Of a stretch of DNA of 64,000 nucleotides, positions 56,372 through 64,000 are shown one piece after another. How positions within the stretch are numbered: the first letter of the stretch is position 1; every line of letters starts with the position of its first letter. The notes below the pieces were generated by a model that did no database searches, was not told the origin of the DNA, and saw nothing but the letters and a program-made list of their open reading frames with translations. Source of the DNA: Paenibacillus lautus NBRC 15380 (GTDB taxonomy: Bacteria; Bacillota; Bacilli; Paenibacillales; Paenibacillaceae); the NCBI RefSeq assembly GCF_004000945.1, contig NZ_BIMF01000005.1, positions 248,001 through 312,000 of the forward strand, in the 5' to 3' direction. The position numbers and the translations under genes were made by a program.

Positions 56372-57160
56372 TCAATCGTTTTGCATCAGCAAATCCCGAT
56401 CTTTATCGAGCGCGCCCCGAAGTCTCAATATCGCTTTGGAATGAAGCTGAGATATTCGTGAAGGTGATAGCGACATCACTTCAGCAATTTCACTGAGTGA
56501 TAAATCCTCATAATATAATAAGGAAACTACGGTCCGCTCTTTCGGGGTCAATTTACCGATACCCTTCATCAGGGCTTCTCGCAGGTAAAATTCATGGACC
56601 TTATGATCCGGATTCTTCGCTTTCTCATCAACCAGGAGCGACATTCGGGTCTCAGACTCCTCCTCGCGGATCGGATCCTCCAGAGATGTCAATGTCATGA
56701 CCGCTACTTCCTGCAGCATGTGCCGGAACTCCTTCTCGGTCACGTCAAGGTAATCACTCATCTCGGAATCACTGACGCTGCGTAAATACTTCTGTTCCAA
56801 CTGCTGATATGCAGTTTCAATCTTCTTCGCCTTCTCGCGGACGGAACGAGGCACCCAGTCCCCTTGACGCAGCGAGTCCAGAATGGCCCCACGCACACGC
56901 CAAGAAGCATAGGTTTCGAATTGCAGCCCTCGTTTGTAATCAAACTTCTCGATAGCGTCAATCAGACCCATTACCCCATTGCTGGCCAAATCTCCCTTAG
57001 AAACGTTCTTCGGAAGACCGATGGCCAAACGGCTTGAAACATAGTCAACGATGTGCAAATGATATTCGATTAGTTTCTTCTTCGCTTCATGGTCTCCATC
57101 TTCCTTCCATGCGCTCCATAAATCCGCATGATTTAGCACAGAAGCTTTACGTTCGTCCAA
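56372..57160 (-). CDS. sigD: Flagellar sigma factor SigD/FliA
   Basis: A 262-residue sigma-28 family protein: region 2 (KKLIEYHLHIVDYVSSRLAIGLPKNVSKGDLASNGVMGLIDAIEKFDYKRG, ETYASWRVRGAILDSLR), region 3 (REKAKKIETAYQQLE) and region 4 HTH (LTPKERTVVSLLYYEDLSLSEIAEVMSLSPSRISQLHSKA). It directs late flagellar, motility and autolysin genes. It starts at TTG behind GGAGGG and lies in the che operon as in B. subtilis. Confidence 0.96.
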   Translation of the reverse strand: MDERKASVLNHADLWSAWKEDGDHEAKKKLIEYHLHIVDYVSSRLAIGLPKNVSKGDLASNGVMGLIDAIEKFDYKRGLQFETYASWRVRGAILDSLRQGDWVPRSVREKAKKIETAYQQLEQKYLRSVSDSEMSDYLDVTEKEFRHMLQEVAVMTLTSLEDPIREEESETRMSLLVDEKAKNPDHKVHEFYLREALMKGIGKLTPKERTVVSLLYYEDLSLSEIAEVMSLSPSRISQLHSKAILRLRGALDKDRDLLMQND

Positions 57161-57175
57161 TTGCCTTCACCCTCC

Positions 57176-57577
57176 TTATTCTTCCGTAAGGTGACGAACG
57201 GCCTTGGCCAGTTCTTCGGGTTCTTTCGTTGAAACCAGCTTAGGAGGATTTAGCGGTACAAAGTCTCCATTCTCTTTGCTGCTGGATTCGGAATGGATTA
57301 AATCCATCAATTCCCGATCCTCATCAGGGGTGGATAAATCAAGAACAGTTCCTCGGTTTTGCTCCCGCTGCGTGTCGTCGTCCCCTTGAACAGTGGCTCG
57401 CGGACCCGTAATGGCAGCAAACATCCAATTCAACAGGAACGCCAGGAGAAACCAAATCGCACATGCAATGAGAGCCCGATACATGCTAGTCATCCACAGA
57501 TTGTTACGTATGGAGAAAATAAATGTGAACACAAATCCGACAATTCCAGTCATCAGATAAAAACGGAGTTTTCCCAT
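57176..57577 (-). CDS. Two-helix membrane protein between cheD and sigD
   Basis: An unrecognised 133-residue protein with two membrane segments (about residues 5-24 and 35-56) and an acidic cytosolic tail (DDDTQREQ...DLSTPDEDRELMDLIHSE...EEPEELAKAVRHLTEE). It is tightly placed (3 bases after cheD, 15 before sigD). The short acidic tail could contact another protein. A role linked to motility is inferred from position only. Confidence 0.7.
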   Translation of the reverse strand: MGKLRFYLMTGIVGFVFTFIFSIRNNLWMTSMYRALIACAIWFLLAFLLNWMFAAITGPRATVQGDDDTQREQNRGTVLDLSTPDEDRELMDLIHSESSSKENGDFVPLNPPKLVSTKEPEELAKAVRHLTEE

Positions 57578-57580
57578 TAG

Positions 57581-58078
57581 CTACAATTCCTTTATGCCCT
57601 TTTGTACGCTTCGTATTGTAAACTTACCCGTTGTACAGTCCAACTCAACGGTTCTTCCGTAATTTCCTCCGGTATCCTCGGCAATTAGCGCAATCCCCAT
57701 CTGCTCGAGCCCAGCCTTGCAAGACTCCACATTACGAGGTCCAATGCGCATGGTATCACCGGATCCGGCAAAAGCAAACATTTGAGCTCCCCCTGCCATT
57801 TTGGCTACCATACGTGCCGGAGAAGCACCCAAATTCCTCATCTTGTTCAACAGGATCGGAAGAGCCGTATCGGCGTATTTTGCCAGATTCAGCTGCCCTT
57901 CTCTGGCGATCGCTGAAGATGGAAGCATCACATGCGCCATTCCACCAATCTTCGTCACCGGATCATACAACGTCAGTCCGACGCACGAGCCGAGTCCCGT
58001 TGTTCGCAAAATACCGTTTGGACCTGCGACGTTCAGATCCGCCATGGCTACTTTCACTATGCTTTGTTCTTCAATCAT
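57581..58078 (-). CDS. cheD: Chemoreceptor glutamine deamidase CheD
   Basis: The product has 165 residues with the CheD catalytic Cys in GLGSCVGLTLYDP and the His in GGMAHVMLPSS; KMAGGAQMFAF follows. It deamidates receptor glutamines and regulates CheC. Its ATG overlaps the end of cheC by 8 bases. Confidence 0.95.
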   Translation of the reverse strand: MIEEQSIVKVAMADLNVAGPNGILRTTGLGSCVGLTLYDPVTKIGGMAHVMLPSSAIAREGQLNLAKYADTALPILLNKMRNLGASPARMVAKMAGGAQMFAFAGSGDTMRIGPRNVESCKAGLEQMGIALIAEDTGGNYGRTVELDCTTGKFTIRSVQKGIKEL

Positions 58079-58697
58079 GCTCTAAAGGCACTCCTAAAGC
58101 TTCGAAAATTTGAGCAAATGATTGTGGATCAGGTATCAGGAAGAACTGGCCTTCCACCTCGTTCTGCCCTTCTAGGAACGTCGTGTTGATTAAGAGGGCA
58201 TCGTCTCCCATTTCTCCGAACTGCAGCAGTCCATAACTTAAGATGGCACCTGCCATATCCATTGCGAGAGCCGGCACCGTAGGTGTCATGGACAGATTGG
58301 TCAAATCAGCGAGCGACGATAAGTACGAGCCTGACAATATGTTTCCGATCTCGCATAATGCGGACTGCTCCATCTCGGAGAATTGCTCCTCATCCGAAAC
58401 TTCAAAACCCGCCAGATTCTGCAGCAAATTCTTCCCGGCTTCCGGACTCATAATAAAGAAGAGATTGCCCGGCGCACTGCCTTCTACCCTTAAAAATACG
58501 GCAAGAACGAGTTGTTCGCTCCCCCCTACACTTTCAGCAATCTGTTCAAACGGCAGGAGTTGAACTTTTGGAACAGCCATATCAATAGGTTTGTTAAGCA
58601 AGCGGGAGAGGGCGGTTGCCGCATTGCCCGCTCCGATGTTTCCTACTTCCTTCAAAACATCCATTTTGATTTCCTTGCCATGCTTAAACAGCTCCAC
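58071..58697 (-). CDS. cheC: CheY-P phosphatase CheC
   Basis: The product has 208 residues and two copies of the ExxN phosphatase signature: EVGNIGAGNAATALSRLLNKPI near residue 20 and CEIGNILSGSYLSSLADLT near 115. It dephosphorylates CheY-P and is regulated by CheD, with which it overlaps. The start is GTG (58697). Confidence 0.95.
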   Translation of the reverse strand: MELFKHGKEIKMDVLKEVGNIGAGNAATALSRLLNKPIDMAVPKVQLLPFEQIAESVGGSEQLVLAVFLRVEGSAPGNLFFIMSPEAGKNLLQNLAGFEVSDEEQFSEMEQSALCEIGNILSGSYLSSLADLTNLSMTPTVPALAMDMAGAILSYGLLQFGEMGDDALLINTTFLEGQNEVEGQFFLIPDPQSFAQIFEALGVPLEHD

Positions 58698-58700
58698 TGT

Positions 58701-59162
58701 CTACTCCTCAAGGCCTTCCAACTGAATAATCTCACTCTTGTTCAGCACTTCGGACAGATTCAGCATAACGAGAAGGCGCTCCTCTCCTACCTTCGCGACA
58801 CCGCGAAGATATTTCGCTTTAATTCCGCCGACCACCTCAGGTGGAGAGTCAATGCTGTCCGTATTCAGATCGATTACATCACTGGCGGAATCCACGATAA
58901 AGCCTACCTGCATGTCATTGACCGCTACGATGATTACCCGCGTTTGATCGGTTGCTTCAACCTCGTCCAATCCAAAACGGCCGCGCAAATTAATTACAGG
59001 GATGACAACACCTCGAAGATTAATAACCCCTTTTACGAAAGCATAGGTCTTGGGAACACGCGTAATGGGCATCATTCGCTCAATGGTCTGAACCTTGTCT
59101 ACCTCGATGCCGTATTCTTCCTCGCCAAGTTTAAAGACAATAACCTTGATTTCTTCTCCCAT
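58701..59162 (-). CDS. cheW: Chemotaxis coupling protein CheW
   Basis: A 153-residue SH3-like CheW: FKLGEEEYGIEVDKVQTIERMMPITRVPKTYAFVKGVINLRGVVIPVINLRGRFGL. It connects receptors to CheA. It follows cheA after a 50-base gap and lies 3 bases before cheC. Confidence 0.96.
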   Translation of the reverse strand: MGEEIKVIVFKLGEEEYGIEVDKVQTIERMMPITRVPKTYAFVKGVINLRGVVIPVINLRGRFGLDEVEATDQTRVIIVAVNDMQVGFIVDSASDVIDLNTDSIDSPPEVVGGIKAKYLRGVAKVGEERLLVMLNLSEVLNKSEIIQLEGLEE

Positions 59163-59212
59163 GATAAGTCCTCCTTCAAAATGTGTGGCCTGCCGTGCGT
59201 AATAGCAACCCT

Positions 59213-61282
59213 TTATTTGATAAATGCATTTGCGTCAATGATAAGAGCGACTTGTCCATCCCCTAGGATGGTTGCTCCGGATACCCCCTGAATGGCAGGG
59301 AGATATTTACCGAGATTCTTAATGACGATTTCACTCTGTCCGATAAAATCATCGATGGTGAGTGCCGCCAAACGATCCCCCTTGCGGATTACAACGATCT
59401 CTGTTTCTTCTTCCAGCTCTTCGTCAAAATCCGGAACTTCAAACAGACGGCTGAGCGAGATGACCGGAATCAGCGATTCCCGGAACTGGATCATGCGGCT
59501 GCCGTGAACATGTTTGATTTGTCCACGCTTGATGATGCCCGTTTCAACAATGGAGGAAAGCGGAATTGCATATTTTTCGGATCCCATCCGAATCAGCATA
59601 GCTGCAATGATAGACAGCGTTAATGGAAGCTGAACGGAAAAGTTCGTGCCTTTTCCCGGTGTCGAGTAGATGGTGACGTTACCGCCCAGAGCAACGATTT
59701 TGGATTTAACAACGTCAAGCCCAACGCCTCGGCCTGATACATCCGAGATTTTCTCTGCGGTACTGAATCCCGGTGCAAATAGCAGTTGATTGACCTCGTC
59801 ATCGGTCATGGTCGCTGCTTCAGCCTCCGTAACAACGCCCTTTGCCAATGCGTTCTTCAGAATTTTGTCACGGTAGATACCGCGTCCATCATCCTCAATC
59901 TCAATGAAAACATTGTTGCCGCTATGGAACGCACGCAGGTGCACGGTACCGGTCTCCGGTTTACCGGCAGCGATACGGTCGGCTACGGGTTCGACGCCAT
60001 GGTCTGCCGAGTTCCGCAGCAAGTGGACCAGCGGGTCACCGATCTCATCAATAACCGTACGATCCAGCTCCGTTTCAGCCCCGGTAATAATCAAATCAAT
60101 CTTCTTGTCTAATGTTTTGGCAAGGTCCCGTACCATCCTAGGAAAACGATTAAACACCGTATCCACAGGGACCATGCGCAGCTTCAGGACGATATTCTGC
60201 AAATCGCTGCTCACGCGGCTCATATGCTCAACGGTGTCCGTCAGTTCCTGATTCTTGGACTCACTGGCCAATTGTTCTAGCCGTACCCGGTCAATCAGCA
60301 GTTCACTGAACAGATTCATTAATACATCCAGCCGCTCAATATCAACCCGTATCGTTCTCGAAGGATTACCTCCCCCTGCATTTCGGGCAGGTGCCTTGGA
60401 CTCTTTGGCAGGTGCAGAAGTACTCTTGGCTTCCGGTGAAACCGTCGCCGCTGGAGCTCCCTCTGAAACTTGCGGTTTAACAGCTTCTGCTGTAGCCGCG
60501 CTCTCCTGAACCATTTGCTGCAAAGATTCATGATCGAGCGCCACAACCGTAGTCGTCTCGATCTCCGAAACGCCAAGAATCTGGCTTTCAATGTCTTGCG
60601 TTTCTCTTTGTGTTATGTAATACAACGAAAATACGCGATCGAATTCACCTTGTTCAATCTCTTGAACGTCCGGATACGTCTTGACAATTTCCCCGGATCT
60701 TTCCAGCGTTTCGAATACCATGTAGGCACGAACCGCCTTGAGTTGGCAATCCTCTCGCAATGTCACTTGTATATATAGAACCTTATGTCCTTCCGAAATC
60801 GATTGATCAAGCACGGAGAATTGAAACTCATCCAATTCAATTCCCTGGACGGCCGCAACGGAGTTATCCACTTCGGCAGCACCACCGCCAGTCGAAGCTC
60901 CTTCTCCACGTACAATCGACTGCAAGGAAGCCACGATAGAGGAAACATCCGCTTTCCCGTCCCCGCCTTCGGTAATATCCTGCACCATCGATTCAAGAGC
61001 GTCCAAGCTTTTGAAGAGCGTGTCAAAGATAAAATCCTGCATCTTTAGCTTTTCGTTCCGGACAAGATCCAGCACGTTTTCCATCTGGTGGGTAAGCGAA
61101 GCCAGATCTTCGTATCCCATCGTTGCTGCCATACCCTTGAGCGTATGAGCCGATCGGAAAATAATCTGTACGATCCCGATATCGTCCGGGTTGCTTTCTA
61201 ATTGAAGCATGTTTTCATTTAATGATTGCAGATGATCATTTGACTCATCAATAAACATTGTCAAATATTGATTCATGTCCAT
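59213..61282 (-). CDS. cheA: Chemotaxis histidine kinase CheA
   Basis: The product has 689 residues. The HPt domain carries phospho-acceptor H46 in FRSAHTLKGMA. A P2 CheY/CheB-binding region (about 150-260), an Ala/Pro linker and the dimerisation helices (VDIERLDVLMNLFSELLIDRVRLEQ) follow. The ATPase has HLLRNSADHGVE and GFSTAEKISDVSGRGVGLDVV, and the C-terminal CheW-like domain ends in GQVALIIDANAFIK. ATG at 61282 lies 7 bases after GGAGGTG; an upstream version would overlap cheB. Confidence 0.97.
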   Translation of the reverse strand: MDMNQYLTMFIDESNDHLQSLNENMLQLESNPDDIGIVQIIFRSAHTLKGMAATMGYEDLASLTHQMENVLDLVRNEKLKMQDFIFDTLFKSLDALESMVQDITEGGDGKADVSSIVASLQSIVRGEGASTGGGAAEVDNSVAAVQGIELDEFQFSVLDQSISEGHKVLYIQVTLREDCQLKAVRAYMVFETLERSGEIVKTYPDVQEIEQGEFDRVFSLYYITQRETQDIESQILGVSEIETTTVVALDHESLQQMVQESAATAEAVKPQVSEGAPAATVSPEAKSTSAPAKESKAPARNAGGGNPSRTIRVDIERLDVLMNLFSELLIDRVRLEQLASESKNQELTDTVEHMSRVSSDLQNIVLKLRMVPVDTVFNRFPRMVRDLAKTLDKKIDLIITGAETELDRTVIDEIGDPLVHLLRNSADHGVEPVADRIAAGKPETGTVHLRAFHSGNNVFIEIEDDGRGIYRDKILKNALAKGVVTEAEAATMTDDEVNQLLFAPGFSTAEKISDVSGRGVGLDVVKSKIVALGGNVTIYSTPGKGTNFSVQLPLTLSIIAAMLIRMGSEKYAIPLSSIVETGIIKRGQIKHVHGSRMIQFRESLIPVISLSRLFEVPDFDEELEEETEIVVIRKGDRLAALTIDDFIGQSEIVIKNLGKYLPAIQGVSGATILGDGQVALIIDANAFIK

Positions 61283-61305
61283 TGAGAGACACCTCCTCTT
61301 CAAGT

Positions 61306-62643
61306 TCACTTTCCGTTATTTACAGCTTGAACCATTCTAGGTGCAATATCATGAAGTGGCAGAACGTGGCTTACGCATCCGAGCTCAACAGCTGATCTCG
61401 GCATCCCGTATACGACGCAGGTTTGCTCGCTCTCCGCATAGGTCGATGTCACCCCTGTATCGTAAAGCTTCTTCATCATTCTCGCTCCATCGCTTCCCAT
61501 GCCGGTCATCAGTACCGCATGACGCTTGATCATGGTCAACGGCACCAGGGATTCGAACAGCACATCTACGGATGGACGGTGACCGTTGCGGGTCTCATCC
61601 TCACTTATCCTAATTTGGTAAGTGCCGCTGTCCGAGCGGTAAACCCTCATATGGCTGCCTCCCGGGGCAATGTAGGCTTTGCCTGGTTCCAATACCATTC
61701 CTTGTTCTGCTTCCATGACCTCCAGCTGGCTGAATGAATTCAGGCGCTGTGCAAGCGATTTGGTAAAACTCGGCGGCATATGTTGAACGATGACAATCGG
61801 GGCACAGAAGTCACCGGGAATGGGCTCGAGAAAAGCCTTCAATGCTCTTGGCCCGCCGGTCGAACAGCCCACCGCAACCAAATCCGTCAATTCCGTTGAC
61901 TGCGGTATCTTTGCTTCATGGCGCTGACGACTCTCGTTCTCTGGAAGCACGACTGGAGCTAAGTCCGTAACTGGCTTACGATCTGCCCGTTTTCTCTTTG
62001 ATCCAGAGGGCTCTGCTCCTTCCGTAGCAGTAGACACCTTCTTCTCAACAGTCCGAGATGACGGCATACGAGGTGAATCCTTTAGTTTGCTCCGTTGGTC
62101 AGTCTCGCTGACCGTCGTTTTAGTCTCATTCACCTGCGGCTTCTTGTTCAGCGTTTTGTCAGAAGGCTTTGGCGAAAGAGGAAGCGTTATGTCCGCGCTC
62201 CGTCGTCTCTGCTCTTCTTCTTCCCACAATGCCCTCCGCTGTTTAGCCTGCATCGCCGCATTCAGTTGCTTCATTAGTTCTGAACGCACCTGCTCAATAT
62301 CAAGCGCATTAGAAATGGAAGGCTTTCGTATAAAATCAAATGCTCCTGCCTCAAGGGCAAGAATGGTCTCTTTCATGCCTTGCTCATTAATGCCGGACAA
62401 CATAATGACCGGACGGGGGCCCGAATCCATAATTAATTTCAGAGCATCCAGGCCGTTCATTTCCGGCATTTCTACATCCAGTGTAATGACATCCGGATTC
62501 AATTCCTTTACTTTCCGAACGGCATCAAGCCCGTTATCAGCTGTTCCGACAACCTGAAAAGATGGGTCGCGCTCGATGAAATCGGAAAAGATTTTCCTCA
62601 TAAATGCGGAATCGTCAACGACAAGCACACGAAAAGGCTTCAT
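61306..62643 (-). CDS. cheB: Chemotaxis methylesterase CheB with long linker
   Basis: The product has 445 residues, against about 350 for typical CheB. The receiver domain has D56 (TLDVEMP) and FIRKPS. The methylesterase domain has the catalytic Ser261 in VGCSTGGP, the His in VIVQHMPPSFTKSLAQRL and the Asp in LMTGMGSDGA. Between them is a basic, Ser/Thr/Pro/Lys-rich linker (about 140-250), predicted disordered. It demethylates and deamidates chemoreceptors. Confidence 0.95.
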   Translation of the reverse strand: MKPFRVLVVDDSAFMRKIFSDFIERDPSFQVVGTADNGLDAVRKVKELNPDVITLDVEMPEMNGLDALKLIMDSGPRPVIMLSGINEQGMKETILALEAGAFDFIRKPSISNALDIEQVRSELMKQLNAAMQAKQRRALWEEEEQRRRSADITLPLSPKPSDKTLNKKPQVNETKTTVSETDQRSKLKDSPRMPSSRTVEKKVSTATEGAEPSGSKRKRADRKPVTDLAPVVLPENESRQRHEAKIPQSTELTDLVAVGCSTGGPRALKAFLEPIPGDFCAPIVIVQHMPPSFTKSLAQRLNSFSQLEVMEAEQGMVLEPGKAYIAPGGSHMRVYRSDSGTYQIRISEDETRNGHRPSVDVLFESLVPLTMIKRHAVLMTGMGSDGARMMKKLYDTGVTSTYAESEQTCVVYGMPRSAVELGCVSHVLPLHDIAPRMVQAVNNGK

Positions 62644-62681
62644 AGATGTCCACCTCAGTTTCCATTAATCCAAGCAAAGAA

Positions 62682-63572
62682 TCATTTCGTACGTTTGAGC
62701 CACCGATGCATAAATCCTTTGATTCCCTTCGGAGCTTCCGGCTCTGTGGCAGCAGGAACGGTCATGTAGCGGAGCGCGATCCGTCTGATATCACTAGAAG
62801 CGTTACATCGCGGATAAGCTGCTGTGAACGGGACCTGCCGCTTAACCGCCTGGACAACATGCGTATCATCGGCAATCGAACCGAGCAGCTTGATGTCGAT
62901 ATCCAGGAAACGCTGGGCCGTCAAAATGATTTTGTTAGCAGCTTCCCGAGCCTCCTGTTCATCACCCGCACGATTGACAATCAGGCTGAACGGAACCTGG
63001 TATTCCGTGCCGTGTACCACCTTGATTAAGGCATAGGCATCCGTAATGGATGTCGGTTCCGGCGTCGTGACGACAAGGCATTGATCAGCGGACGTGATGA
63101 ATTTCATATTTTCCTTGGATAAGCCAGCTCCTGTATCAAAGATGATATAGTCCATTTCCGAGGAAATAATTTCAATCTGTGAAATAAAATAATTCATTTC
63201 CTCTTCAGACAGGGACATCATGTCAGCCAAACCGGAACCTCCAGCAATGTAGGGAAGCCTGTCCGGCCCGTACTGAATCACTTCTTCAATGCTCTTCTCC
63301 CGGCGAATGAGATGATATAGGCTGTACCGGGAGCTTACGCCCATAAGAACGTCAATGTTTGCCATCCCGATGTCGGCATCAAACACCAATACTTTTTTGC
63401 CCATCGACTGCAAAGTCAGCGCAAAATTCAGTGTGAAATTGGATTTGCCAACCCCGCCTTTTCCGCTGCTGACCGTTATAATCTTGGCAGTTCTTGGAGA
63501 TGTTGCCATACCGCTGTTCCCTGACTGCTGGGAAGAAACCAGCTTGCGAAGCGAATGAGCTTGATCCGTCAT
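62682..63572 (-). CDS. flhG: Flagellar number regulator FlhG (MinD-like ATPase)
   Basis: A 296-residue SIMIBI ATPase. The N-terminus MTDQAHSLRKLV carries the DQAxxLR helix that stimulates FlhF GTPase. The deviant Walker A is SSGKGGVGKS (about 35-44), followed by VFDADIGMANIDVLMG and a C-terminal membrane-targeting helix (IKGFMHRWLKRTK). It controls flagellar number and placement with FlhF. The ATG overlaps the flhF stop as ATGA. Confidence 0.95.
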   Translation of the reverse strand: MTDQAHSLRKLVSSQQSGNSGMATSPRTAKIITVSSGKGGVGKSNFTLNFALTLQSMGKKVLVFDADIGMANIDVLMGVSSRYSLYHLIRREKSIEEVIQYGPDRLPYIAGGSGLADMMSLSEEEMNYFISQIEIISSEMDYIIFDTGAGLSKENMKFITSADQCLVVTTPEPTSITDAYALIKVVHGTEYQVPFSLIVNRAGDEQEAREAANKIILTAQRFLDIDIKLLGSIADDTHVVQAVKRQVPFTAAYPRCNASSDIRRIALRYMTVPAATEPEAPKGIKGFMHRWLKRTK

Positions 63573-64000
63573 GTACGAATCTCTCCCAGCAGCAGATGGC
63601 ATAACCGCTCACTATCGGCCATCAACAGATCATCCGGCACATTTTGACCATTGGTCATATAGGACAAGCGAAGGTTATGGGCATCAATCAGATTAAACAA
63701 GGAGCCATAGCTTCCGGTTTCATCCATCTTCGTGAAAATGACCTTATCGAGTTCGTATTTGCTGAAATGATCCGCGATTTCGATCATATCGCTGCTCTTG
63801 GAAGTCAAGCTGAGCACCAGATAGGTTTCGCTTTGATCGGAATGGGAGAACAAACTTTGAAGCTCGGAAACGAGCAGCTCATTCCGGTAGTTCCGACCCG
63901 CTGTATCCATTAACACCAAATCACAATCCTGCAGCTTCTGAAGGGCCCGCTGCATATCACCAGGCGATTGCACGACTTCCATCGGCACATTGAGAATGGA
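63569..64000 (-). CDS. flhF: SRP-type GTPase FlhF, C-terminal fragment
   Basis: The C-terminal 143 codons are present; the rest lies beyond the right edge. The visible G-domain parts are LVLMDTAGRNYRN (G3 DTAGR), LVLSLTSKSSDM, FTKMDETGSYGSLFNLI (G4 TKxD) and SYMTNGQNVPDDL (G5-like). FlhF directs flagellar assembly. It overlaps flhG by 4 bases. Confidence 0.95.
   Translation of the reverse strand, partial: SILNVPMEVVQSPGDMQRALQKLQDCDLVLMDTAGRNYRNELLVSELQSLFSHSDQSETYLVLSLTSKSSDMIEIADHFSKYELDKVIFTKMDETGSYGSLFNLIDAHNLRLSYMTNGQNVPDDLLMADSERLCHLLLGEIRT

Overview
This window is a stretch of chromosome from a spore-forming, flagellated, low-to-mid GC Gram-positive bacterium of the Bacillales, most likely Paenibacillus. 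The evidence is gene order: almost everything on the minus strand follows, in the same order, the Bacillus subtilis chromosome from the flhF/che genes to rodZ. The order includes sporulation genes (spoVFA/spoVFB, spoIIIE, sleB), PolC, RNase J and the EF-P aminopentanol genes ymfF-ymfH-ymfI. I see no rRNA, tRNA, CRISPR array, insertion sequence or prophage. All genes but one are transcribed right to left. The exception is an AraC-type regulator at 13139.

Layout, read in the direction of transcription (right to left). (1) 64000-53391: distal part of a flagellar/chemotaxis operon: flhF (cut by the window edge), flhG, cheB, cheA, cheW, cheC, cheD, a small membrane protein, sigD, a FapA-like protein, then three poorly characterised genes. 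(2) 53305-43763: rpsB, tsf, pyrH, frr, uppS, cdsA, dxr, rseP, proS, covering ribosome, UMP kinase, ribosome recycling and isoprenoid/phospholipid synthesis. (3) 44074-30442: polC, rimP, nusA, rnpM, ylxQ, infB, rbfA, nrnA, truB, ribF, rpsO, covering replication, transcription-translation coupling and RNA maturation. Two likely interspersed repeats lie here. (4) 30361-24862: pnp, a ylxY-type deacetylase homolog, an M16 protease and dUTPase. (5) 24861-14078: the dipicolinate/lysine-pathway cluster spoVFA-spoVFB-asd-dapG-dapA, followed by RNase J, tepA, ylzJ and spoIIIE. (6) 13999-7333: an accessory carbohydrate module (uxaC-uxaB-uxaA-GH105 with a divergent AraC regulator) for uronic acids from pectin. 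(7) 7218-1: the spore germination hydrolase sleB with a sigma-G-like promoter, ymfF-ymfH-ymfI, ymfJ, ymfK, rodZ, a 57-residue membrane protein and the start of yajQ.

The genes are tightly packed, with many ATGA/GTGA/TAATG overlaps and intrinsic terminators between transcription units. The use of TTG and GTG starts behind strong Shine-Dalgarno sequences is striking: about a third of the genes.

No completely new system stands out. The best leads are the two likely Paenibacillus interspersed repeats (30442-30491 and 43783-43890), the uncharacterised genes between sigD and rpsB, the pectin-module insertion, a 28-bp perfect palindrome downstream of rodZ, and substitutions in conserved loci (archaeal-type ProRS, dut where ymxH sits in B. 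subtilis, nrnA inserted and ylxP missing).
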